NCBI GenBank assembly: GCA_003643935.1
Contig: QMLJ01000057.1
Span: forward strand, 1 to 6,940
Length of the DNA: 6,940 nucleotides
Source of the DNA: Deltaproteobacteria bacterium
GTDB lineage: Bacteria; Desulfobacterota; Desulfomonilia; UBA1062
Reading direction: 5' to 3'
Shown: positions 1 to 5,231 of the stretch, piece by piece
Position numbering within the stretch: the stretch's first letter is position 1
How the letters are laid out: every line of letters begins with the position of its first letter
Program-made: the position numbers and the translations under genes
The notes under the pieces: model-generated
Database searches by the model: none
What the model was told of the DNA's origin: nothing
Seen by the model: the letters and a program-made list of their open reading frames with translations, nothing else

Positions 1-83
1 CCTTTTAAATCCATAGATACAAAGGCACATCCCTGGACGATGATCCCAATTAGGATCAGCACTATAAACTTTAACTTTCTCAT
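1..83 (-). CDS. Lipoprotein, N-terminal fragment (gene runs off the window)
   Basis: Only the first 27 codons are visible; the rest lies beyond the left edge. The ATG at 83-81 is followed by a positively charged start (MRKLK), a hydrophobic stretch (residues 6-16, FIVLILIGIIV) and a lipobox V16-Q17-G18-C19. This is a typical signal peptidase II signal with Cys19 as the lipidated residue. The +2 residue is Ala, which in the E. coli Lol rule would send the protein to the outer membrane rather than retain it in the inner membrane. The start is supported by a strong GAGGAG ribosome-binding site at 94-89, 5 nt from the ATG and lying inside the last codons of tldD. The gap to the tldD stop is 2 nt, so it is probably co-transcribed and coupled. 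The mature protein is not visible, so no function can be given. Confidence 0.8.
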   Translation of the reverse strand, partial: MRKLKFIVLILIGIIVQGCAFVSMDLK

Positions 84-85
84 TT

Positions 86-1477
86 TTACTCCTCTTGTAT
101 GCTCCCACCTATGGTTATCTCTGGTATTAAAAGGGTAGGCTGGGCGTCTGATACAGGAACACCCTGGCCATCCTTGCCGCATGTCCCAATGCCAAAACCT
201 ATGTCGCCTCCCACGTCGGTTATTGAGCTGAGTATCTTGGGGCCATTGCCTATCAGGGTGGCGCCCCTTATGGGTTCTGTTACTTGACCTCTTTCTATGA
301 GATAGCCCTCTGATATCTCGAACACAAAGTCGCCATTAACCGTGTTCACCTGTCCACCGCCCATCTTTTTAACAAATATACCCTTGTCCACCTTTTTTAC
401 TATATCATCCGGGTTCATGTTGCCAGGTTCTATCAGGGTGTTGGTCATCCTGGGTATTGGTCTGTGCCTGTAAGATTGTCTCCTGCCGTTCCCTGTTAGG
501 GGCAACCCGTACTTTGATGATGTTATAAGGTCAGACATATAAGCCTTTAGTATACCATTTTCGACTAAGACCGTTCTCTGGGATGGAGTGCCCTCGTCAT
601 CATATCCGAAACTTCCCCTTGCACCCTTTATAGTTGCATCATCCACCACGGTTATATGCTCGGACGCCACTTTCTCTCCTATGCGGTTCGAATACACTGA
701 AAGTCCTTCCCCGGCTAGGTCTGCCTCCAGGCCATGCCCAATTGCTTCATGTACCATAGTACCGCCTGCCTCGCTCGATAGCACTACGGGCATGATGCCT
801 GCCGGAGCCTTTCTTGCAGATAAAGATACAAGCGCCCTACCAATGGCGCTGGCTGCTATTTCTTCAGGATCTATTTCTTCGAGCAGTTCAAAGCCCCTGG
901 ACCCGCCAACAGGTTCGTAGCCAGTTTCAATAATTCCCTCCCTGGCAACAACTCCTTGGACGTAGAACAGTATGGAATCCCTGGTGTCTTGGGCAATAAA
1001 TCCCATGGAATTTGCAACTGTCACATGCCTTTGCATGTCAGCATACATTATCCTTACCTGTACAACACTGGCATCCATGCCCCAGGATTTCTCCTCCGCG
1101 CGTTTGATCTTTTCTATCTTCTCGAGGGAAACCAAGTCACAAGGCTTCTTGATAACCTTTGAAAAGACTCTTGAAGGCCTTGCCCTTAGCGCTATATCGC
1201 CTCTTAAGCCTTGTCCCTTTATGGCCGATGCGACCGTGTCTGCAAGGTCACGTATTGAAGAAGGGTCGTTTGTGTATGCATAGGCCTGCCTATCTCCTAA
1301 GACCACCCTCAACCCTATACCTGACTCCCTTGTTTCCATGTACCTCTCTATACGCTTACCTTCAGATATTATCGTTGTCCCGGTAGTAGTCTCCAGGTAT
1401 AGCTCGGAGAAATCGCCGCCGTTTTTAAGGGCCTGTTTTAGAAGCAGTTCCATCTTTACATCCTGTTCTCTTATCAC
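86..1477 (-). CDS. tldD: TldD, metalloprotease subunit of the TldD/TldE (PmbA) family
   Basis: TldD is the catalytic subunit of the TldD/TldE zinc protease. In E. coli it takes part in maturing microcin B17 and degrading CcdA. Visible hallmarks are the HExxxH zinc motif (H243-E244-A-I-G-H248), within the conserved surroundings GGTMVHEAIGHGLEADL, and the third zinc ligand Cys433 in the GTCGKDGQ motif. The conserved GGGQV (373-377) and GDFVFEISEGYLI (382-394) segments are also present. At 463 aa it is close to the usual length (E. coli 481). The start used is a GTG whose GTGA overlaps the smpB stop, with GGGAGG 10 nt upstream. An ATG eight codons later (1453-1451), preceded by AGGA, is a reasonable alternative. 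No tldE/pmbA partner is next to it; the following gene starts with a lipoprotein signal. The family call is very secure; the substrate in this organism is unknown. Confidence 0.96.
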   Translation of the reverse strand: MIREQDVKMELLLKQALKNGGDFSELYLETTTGTTIISEGKRIERYMETRESGIGLRVVLGDRQAYAYTNDPSSIRDLADTVASAIKGQGLRGDIALRARPSRVFSKVIKKPCDLVSLEKIEKIKRAEEKSWGMDASVVQVRIMYADMQRHVTVANSMGFIAQDTRDSILFYVQGVVAREGIIETGYEPVGGSRGFELLEEIDPEEIAASAIGRALVSLSARKAPAGIMPVVLSSEAGGTMVHEAIGHGLEADLAGEGLSVYSNRIGEKVASEHITVVDDATIKGARGSFGYDDEGTPSQRTVLVENGILKAYMSDLITSSKYGLPLTGNGRRQSYRHRPIPRMTNTLIEPGNMNPDDIVKKVDKGIFVKKMGGGQVNTVNGDFVFEISEGYLIERGQVTEPIRGATLIGNGPKILSSITDVGGDIGFGIGTCGKDGQGVPVSDAQPTLLIPEITIGGSIQEE

Positions 1478-1935
1478 CTTTTACGAACCTCCCGTTCCAT
1501 CTCTCGTAAGACATCCCTTTCCTTTATTGCCTGCTTTTTGTCATAGCTCTTTCTTCCCTTTGCAAGGCCGAGTTCTAGCTTTATCAATGACCCCTTGAGG
1601 TATACACTCAAAGGAATCAAGGTCAATCCCTTTTCCTTGACCTTGCTGGACAGTCTTTCTATCTCCCTCTTGTGCATAAGGAGTTTTCTGGACCTTGTCG
1701 GATCCATGTTATGTATACTTGCCTTGTCATAGGGGGAGATATGCATATTGTTTACATATACCTCGCCCCCTCTTATTACAGCATAGCTGTCCCTAAGATT
1801 GCCACCACCGTTCCTGAGAGATTTTACCTCTGGCCCTGTAAGTACTATGCCTGCCTCAATTGTCTCTGATATGGCATAATCATGCCTTGCCTTCCTGTTC
1901 TGGCAGAGGATCCTGACCTTGCTCTCCCCTTTCAT
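1474..1935 (-). CDS. smpB: SsrA-binding protein SmpB
   Basis: SmpB is a small cytoplasmic RNA-binding protein that binds tmRNA (SsrA) and brings it to stalled ribosomes for trans-translation. The 153-aa product has the usual family length and its signatures: an N-terminal NRKARHDYAI segment, GIVLTGPEVKSLRNG (residues 29-43), a central VNNMHISPY, and LGLAKGRKSYDKKQAIKERD before a basic C-terminal tail ending in EVRKR. That tail is the part that enters the mRNA channel in known structures. The ATG lies 3 nt after the stop of the RseC-family gene. The upstream bases (GAGAAATAATCC) offer only a weak ribosome-binding site, so translation probably depends on coupling to the upstream gene. The stop overlaps the GTG start of tldD by 4 nt. 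No tmRNA gene was recognised in the window. Confidence 0.98.
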   Translation of the reverse strand: MKGESKVRILCQNRKARHDYAISETIEAGIVLTGPEVKSLRNGGGNLRDSYAVIRGGEVYVNNMHISPYDKASIHNMDPTRSRKLLMHKREIERLSSKVKEKGLTLIPLSVYLKGSLIKLELGLAKGRKSYDKKQAIKERDVLREMEREVRKR

Positions 1936-1938
1936 GGA

Positions 1939-2337
1939 TTATTTCTCTATTATCTTGGGGCCCTTGAAAGATTTCCCGATCCATCTTACCAGGGCGAGGC
2001 TCGCAAGGAATGCGATAAGTGCAGCTGTTGCCTGTATGCCAACACCTAGTCCGTATTGATGGGCTATGCCCATGGCAAGGAATAATGCCACTACAGGTAT
2101 TATGTATGTTACTATGCTTGCCCAAACAAGGGATGTAGGTTGTATTGCGATTGTTACCTTGTCTCCTACATTGAGTGGGAATGAAGGCCTGGGCAGATTG
2201 AATTTCATGACAGGGCTGGTAAACATGTGGCAAATCCCCTCTGCCTGACACCCATGACATGCCCCTTTTCTATCAACCTCTATTGACACTGTTGTACCGT
2301 TTATATCTGTGACAACACCTTCTGTGGTGTTAAACAT
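1939..2337 (-). CDS. rseC: RseC/MucC-family membrane protein (SoxR-reducing system RseC-like)
   Basis: The 132-aa product matches the layout of the RseC/MucC family. An N-terminal cytoplasmic beta-rich part starts TEGVVTDINGTTVSIEV and carries a cysteine motif C27-x2-C30-x5-C36. A linker (about 40-66) with a VGDKV turn follows, then two membrane helices (about 70-92 and 97-117) and a short basic tail. In E. coli, RseC works with the Rsx (Rnf-like) electron-transfer complex to keep SoxR reduced, and it is encoded in the rpoE operon. The same three-cysteine pattern is seen in the E. coli protein. The ATG overlaps the end of ptsI by 8 nt, and a GGAG site sits 10 nt upstream within ptsI. smpB follows after 3 nt. 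The family call is good. The redox role is inferred from relatives, and neither rsx/rnf nor rpoE genes are adjacent here. Confidence 0.82.
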   Translation of the reverse strand: MFNTTEGVVTDINGTTVSIEVDRKGACHGCQAEGICHMFTSPVMKFNLPRPSFPLNVGDKVTIAIQPTSLVWASIVTYIIPVVALFLAMGIAHQYGLGVGIQATAALIAFLASLALVRWIGKSFKGPKIIEK

Positions 2338-4111
2338 CTCTGTCTGTCTCCACTATGTCGCATAATTCTGGTGAGTTCTTCACCTCGTTGTTCATAAACT
2401 CGCGTACATCATTCGCTGTTCTCATATCTAGAATGTGACTTGTAATCTCCATGCACCTCTTGAGGTTTATCCTCCTTGCTATATCTTTTATGTGTGGTAT
2501 GGCAAGCGCATTTGTTGACAGGCTGTCTATGCCAAGGCCAAGCAATATGGGGGTGTATATGGATCTGCCGGCCATCTCACCGCACATGCCCACGGTTATG
2601 CCCTCTTTGTGCCCTGCATCGATGGTATACTTTATAAGGCGCAGTACTGCAGGATGTAAGGGTTCATAGAGATAGTCTACGTACTCATTTCTCCTGTCTA
2701 TGGCAATTGCATACTGTATCAGATCGTTTGTTCCTATGCTGAAGAAATCTACCTCCTTGGCAAGGATGTCTGAAATTATGGCTGCTGAGGGTATTTCTAT
2801 CATTATGCCAACCTTTATCTGTTCATCAAAGGCTATATCCTGTTGCCTGAGTTCTTCTTTCACTTCCTCCAATATATCTTTTGCCCTACTCAACTCCTCA
2901 AATCCTGATATCATCGGGAACATGATGGATGCCTTGCCGTAGTTGCTGGCCTTAAGTATGCCTCGGAGCTGTGTCTTGAATATGTTTACCTCTTTTAGGC
3001 AAAACCTTATCGCCCTCAGGCCTATTGCCGGGTTCATCTCCTTCTGTAGGTTGCCCATTACGGAATAAAACTTGTCACCGCCGAGATCCAAGGTCCTTAT
3101 AATCGTATTGTAGGGTGTGACAGCCTCCACCACGGTCTTATAGGCCTCAAAATGGTCGTCCTCGGTAGGTATGTCATCCCTGTTTAGGTAGATGAACTCT
3201 GTCCTGTAAAGGCCTATTCCCTCTGCTCCATGCTCCAGAACGGAGTGTACTTCCTCCTTGAATTCCAGGTTTCCTTCCACGCTTACATGATACCCGTCCA
3301 GTGTAACAGCGGGTTCATTTGCCCTTTCCTTAATCTTCAGCTCGTAGGTAATATAGGACTCTGCCCTGTGCCTGTAGTCCTCTACTTGGCTCTCGGAAGG
3401 GTTTACTATTACCGTACCGGTAATACCGTCCAATATCAGTAGTGTACCAGGGCTTATTGATAATGATACGGTCTCCAGGCCCACTACTGCCGGTATTTCA
3501 AGGGACCTTGCTATGATGGCGGTATGGGATGTAAGACCGCCTATGTCGGTTGCAAAACCCAGCACCCGTTCCTTGTTCAGCATGGCGGTGTCTGCAGGGG
3601 AGAGGTCATGGGCAACTATGATAGAGTTTTCAGGTATGTGAAAATGGCCAATCTCCTTCCCCGTAAGGTTTCTTAATATCCTGTCGCCAACAAAGGTAGT
3701 ATCTGCTGCCCTACTTTTTATATATTCATCGCCTATGCGATCGAAATTTTCCTCTATCTCCATGAGTGCTATCTTAAGCGCCCACTCTGCGTTGATTAAC
3801 TGCTTTCTGATGAGGTACTTTACCCTGTTGGTGAAAGCGGGATCCTTAAGCATCATAAGATGTGTCTCAAGTATGAATGAGTGTTCCTTTATTACGTCTT
3901 GATCTTCCAGCTTTTGCTTTGCCTTTTCAATTTGGTTATAAGAAGCCTCCACCGCTGCATCGAATCTTTTTATTTCTTCTTCCACCAATCTCTCAGGTAT
4001 GCGTATTCTCGGAAACTTATCTATCTTTCTCCTTTCAAGCAGGACTGCCTTGCCTATAGCTATCCCGGCAGAAGCTGGTATGCCGTTGAGTACCTGGAAA
4101 TTGCTTTTCAT
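2330..4111 (-). CDS. ptsI: Phosphoenolpyruvate-protein phosphotransferase (PTS enzyme I)
   Basis: Enzyme I takes phosphate from PEP onto a histidine and passes it to HPr, the first step of the PTS. The 593-aa protein is complete. It has an N-terminal PEP-utiliser segment (GIPASAGIAIGKA, 10-22) and an HPr-binding helical region (about 35-145). The swivelling phosphohistidine loop GGLTSHTAIIARS has active His196. The C-terminal TIM barrel includes GIGLYRTEF with Arg303, the Mg2+/PEP ligands Glu439 (MIEIPSA) and Asp463 (SIGTNDLIQY), and the catalytic Cys510 (VGMCGE). It is slightly longer than E. coli enzyme I (575 aa), with a short acidic tail after the last barrel helix. The ATG overlaps the HPr stop as ATGA, and GGAG lies 7 nt upstream. 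The 3' end overlaps the RseC-family gene by 8 nt. All key residues are present, so it should be active. Confidence 0.98.
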   Translation of the reverse strand: MKSNFQVLNGIPASAGIAIGKAVLLERRKIDKFPRIRIPERLVEEEIKRFDAAVEASYNQIEKAKQKLEDQDVIKEHSFILETHLMMLKDPAFTNRVKYLIRKQLINAEWALKIALMEIEENFDRIGDEYIKSRAADTTFVGDRILRNLTGKEIGHFHIPENSIIVAHDLSPADTAMLNKERVLGFATDIGGLTSHTAIIARSLEIPAVVGLETVSLSISPGTLLILDGITGTVIVNPSESQVEDYRHRAESYITYELKIKERANEPAVTLDGYHVSVEGNLEFKEEVHSVLEHGAEGIGLYRTEFIYLNRDDIPTEDDHFEAYKTVVEAVTPYNTIIRTLDLGGDKFYSVMGNLQKEMNPAIGLRAIRFCLKEVNIFKTQLRGILKASNYGKASIMFPMISGFEELSRAKDILEEVKEELRQQDIAFDEQIKVGIMIEIPSAAIISDILAKEVDFFSIGTNDLIQYAIAIDRRNEYVDYLYEPLHPAVLRLIKYTIDAGHKEGITVGMCGEMAGRSIYTPILLGLGIDSLSTNALAIPHIKDIARRINLKRCMEITSHILDMRTANDVREFMNNEVKNSPELCDIVETDRDV

Positions 4112-4377
4112 TTTTCTTCTCCAAACCTGTTCTCAACAAGTGTACAGAGAAATTCAAGTGCACTGGCCTCGTCCGAGCCATGGGCCTTGATAATAATCTC
4201 TGTTCCCTTTGGTGCCGCCAGGGTAAGCAATTCCATGATGCTCTTTCCGTTTACCTCCACCCCGTTTTTTACGACTCTGACATCTGCATTAAATCTATCG
4301 GCCTGCTTTGCAAAAGTGGCTGCTGCACGTGCATGAAGGCCAAGCTCGTTCTGTATGGTGACCTTGCCCTGTTTCAT
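4108..4377 (-). CDS. ptsH: Phosphocarrier protein HPr
   Basis: HPr is the small cytoplasmic carrier that receives phosphate from enzyme I and hands it to IIA proteins. The 89-aa product has the active-site His15 in ELGLHARAAATFAK at the canonical position. It also has Ser46 in VNGKSIMELLTLAA, the residue phosphorylated by HPr kinase/phosphorylase in many bacteria. The fold pattern and length (family about 85-90) fit. The open frame extends far upstream, but that part overlaps the IID gene in another frame and has no HPr homology. The ATG at 4377-4375 is chosen because it overlaps the IID stop as ATGA and gives a canonical N terminus. The ribosome-binding site is weak (GGTGA, 4 nt away), so coupling to the IID gene is likely. 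Regulation by Ser46 phosphorylation is inferred; hprK is not in the window. Confidence 0.97.
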   Translation of the reverse strand: MKQGKVTIQNELGLHARAAATFAKQADRFNADVRVVKNGVEVNGKSIMELLTLAAPKGTEIIIKAHGSDEASALEFLCTLVENRFGEEK

Positions 4378-5093
4378 ACCATCACCGATAAAAGTAAGAC
4401 TGTTATAGACATAGCGTAAAACAGCCAGAATGAATTGACTCTGATCAAGTGGAGGATTAGGAAAACAGGAAAGCATAACCATATCCATGCTGCATTTATT
4501 GTTCCCTTTGAGTATACCGGCAGTATAACGATTGATAACCCTACAAGGAATGGTATGATGTAGCTGATCTTTGAGCCTATATCTGCTGTCAGTCTCTTGC
4601 CCAGCTTCAGTACACCCTGTATACCATCCCTCAATGAAAGCTTGAAGCCACCTATCATGGTCCATATATGGATTACGTTGAATACTATGAAGGCGAGTGC
4701 TATGCCCCAGGCGTGGCCAAGCATGATAAAGAGTATTGATACGAGTGATGTAATGGGCTTGAGATCCTGCCAGAAGAATGTATCCCCTATGGCTGCGAGT
4801 GTGCTCTCCATGGTATGTTGAAGGTCTTCTATCCTGGTTGTATCCCCGGCTGCCTCCTTGTTGAGACATGCGCCCATTATTGTAGGGGCCATGTAAGGCT
4901 GTGTGTTGAAGAAAGTGAAGTATCTCCTTAATGACTTGTTGAGGGATGTAGAGTCCTTGCCGTGAATGGCCTTGAGACCTGGCAACATGGCATACGTGAA
5001 ACCTATATTCTGCATGCCTTTAAAGTTCCATGCTCCCTGTATAAAGAAGGAGCGCATAAGTATTTTGGCCTGAACCACCCTGCTAATTTGCAC
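4374..5093 (-). CDS. PTS system mannose/fructose/sorbose family IID component
   Basis: IID proteins pair with IIC in the inner membrane to form the sugar-conducting part of mannose-family PTS transporters. The 239-aa product shows family signatures: RSFFIQGAWNFKGMQNIGF (14-32) with MLPGLK, RRYFTFFNTQPYMAPTIMG (56-74), and IGDTFFWQDLKPI (102-114), matching the GDxxFW motif of E. coli ManZ. Hydrophobic segments lie at about 115-148, 176-194, 200-217 and 221-238. It is shorter than ManZ (about 283), mainly between the GDxxFW region and the C terminus, but is not obviously broken. The start is a GTG with AAGG 6 nt upstream, and an in-frame TGA lies six codons before it. The ATG at codon 13 is a less likely start because it sits next to the conserved RSFF motif. 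No IIA, IIB or IIC gene is adjacent; HPr and enzyme I follow directly. The family call is strong; the substrate, or whether it transports at all, is unknown. Confidence 0.92.
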   Translation of the reverse strand: MQISRVVQAKILMRSFFIQGAWNFKGMQNIGFTYAMLPGLKAIHGKDSTSLNKSLRRYFTFFNTQPYMAPTIMGACLNKEAAGDTTRIEDLQHTMESTLAAIGDTFFWQDLKPITSLVSILFIMLGHAWGIALAFIVFNVIHIWTMIGGFKLSLRDGIQGVLKLGKRLTADIGSKISYIIPFLVGLSIVILPVYSKGTINAAWIWLCFPVFLILHLIRVNSFWLFYAMSITVLLLSVMV

Positions 5094-5104
5094 AATAAAC
5101 CTTG
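5094..5104 (-). promoter_or_regulatory. Ribosome-binding site of the IID gene, inside an inverted-repeat arm
   Basis: AAGG at 5103-5100 lies 6 nt before the GTG start of the IID gene. The bases 5104-5095 (CAAGGTTTAT) are exactly complementary to 5179-5170 (ATAAACCTTG) upstream in the same transcript. A G-U wobble at 5180/5094 adds an eleventh pair. If that stem forms, the ribosome-binding site is hidden. The complementarity is seen directly; the regulatory effect is inferred. Confidence 0.5.
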
Positions 5105-5131
5105 AGTATCACATCTCTTATTCTAGGTCAA
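5105..5131 (-). promoter_or_regulatory. Weak candidate sigma-70-type promoter (TTGACC, extended -10)
   Basis: TTGACC at 5131-5126 matches the -35 consensus at 5 of 6. TGTGATACT at 5113-5105 resembles an extended -10, with the hexamer GATACT matching at 4 of 6. The spacing is 15 nt, shorter than the ideal 17. A transcript starting here would have almost no leader before the GTG of the IID gene and would lose most or all of the SD. This weakens the call. Confidence 0.18.
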
Positions 5132-5148
5132 TCTTGGGTATAGTACTA

Positions 5149-5154
5149 ATTATA
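5149..5154 (-). promoter_or_regulatory. Perfect -10-like hexamer TATAAT upstream of the IID gene
   Basis: TATAAT at 5154-5149 is an exact -10 consensus. No good -35 lies 16-18 nt upstream; TTGCTA is too close at 12 nt. A start about 7 nt downstream would give a leader of roughly 50 nt that keeps the IID ribosome-binding site but lacks the complementary upstream arm. AT-rich sequence makes chance matches common. Confidence 0.25.
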
Positions 5155-5221
5155 TATTTACATGCATAGCAAGGTTTATCCCTTGAGGATAGGGCCTCAT
5201 GCGTAATGCGTTGAATTTCAT
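5150..5221 (-). CDS. Possible 23-codon leader ORF between nth and the IID gene
   Basis: An ATG at 5221-5219, 10 nt after the nth stop, opens a 23-residue frame starting MKFNALRMRPYPQG and ending at a TAA at 5152-5150. I recognise no homology. The ribosome-binding site is poor (AGG at 5237-5235, 13 nt away). The ORF spans the local hairpin and the upstream arm of the long inverted repeat, so ribosomes moving through it would melt those structures. That position is what one expects of a leader peptide, but a frame this short can occur by chance. It is listed as a candidate only. Confidence 0.2.
   Translation of the reverse strand: MKFNALRMRPYPQGINLAMHVNI
5170..5185 (-). repeat. Small local hairpin competing with the long-range stem
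   Basis: The transcribed strand reads CAAGG-GATAAA-CCTTG, a perfect 5-bp stem with a 6-nt loop. There is no T-run after it, so it does not look like an intrinsic terminator. Its 3' half (CCTTG) is the same sequence needed to mask the IID ribosome-binding site. Formation of this hairpin would therefore leave that site free. Confidence 0.45.
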
Positions 5222-5231
5222 GGTGCACTTT

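Larger units (their letters stand above)
5095..5179 (-). repeat. Perfect 10-bp inverted repeat in the IID leader (arms 5179-5170 and 5104-5095)
   Basis: On the transcribed strand the upstream arm is ATAAACCTTG and the downstream arm is CAAGGTTTAT, separated by 65 nt. By simple counting, a 10-bp perfect match of this kind in a 138-nt gap is expected by chance only about once in a hundred such gaps, somewhat more often with this AT-rich composition. The downstream arm covers the SD of the IID gene. A shorter hairpin at 5185-5170 uses the same CCTTG bases, so the two structures exclude each other. Confidence 0.6.

Noticed and set aside
1451..1477. tldD starting at the ATG (1453) instead of the GTG (1477)
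   Set aside because: Not excluded, but the GTG has the better SD (GGGAGG) and forms the 4-nt overlap seen at other junctions in this operon.
1880..2260. 126-codon minus-strand frame overlapping the RseC-family gene and smpB
   Set aside because: It is an alternative frame of two recognised genes, with a Cys/His/Arg-rich composition and no family resemblance.
3881..4336. 151-codon plus-strand frame opposite ptsI and ptsH
   Set aside because: Antisense to two strongly conserved genes; Ser/Phe/Leu-rich composition typical of antisense shadows and no ribosome-binding site of note.
4378..4869. Long upstream extension of the HPr reading frame, giving a 253-residue frame overlapping the IID gene
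   Set aside because: It lies out of frame within the clearly homologous IID gene and its residues (Arg/His/Tyr-rich, low hydrophobic order) look like a shadow frame. The HPr homology begins exactly at the ATG at 4377.
5170..5190. Intrinsic terminator between nth and the IID gene
   Set aside because: The hairpin is only 5 bp and is not followed by a run of T on the transcribed strand.
5094..5231. Remnant of a IIC gene upstream of the IID gene
   Set aside because: The minus-strand IID frame has a TGA six codons before the GTG, and the small frame at 5221-5150 shows no resemblance to IIC.
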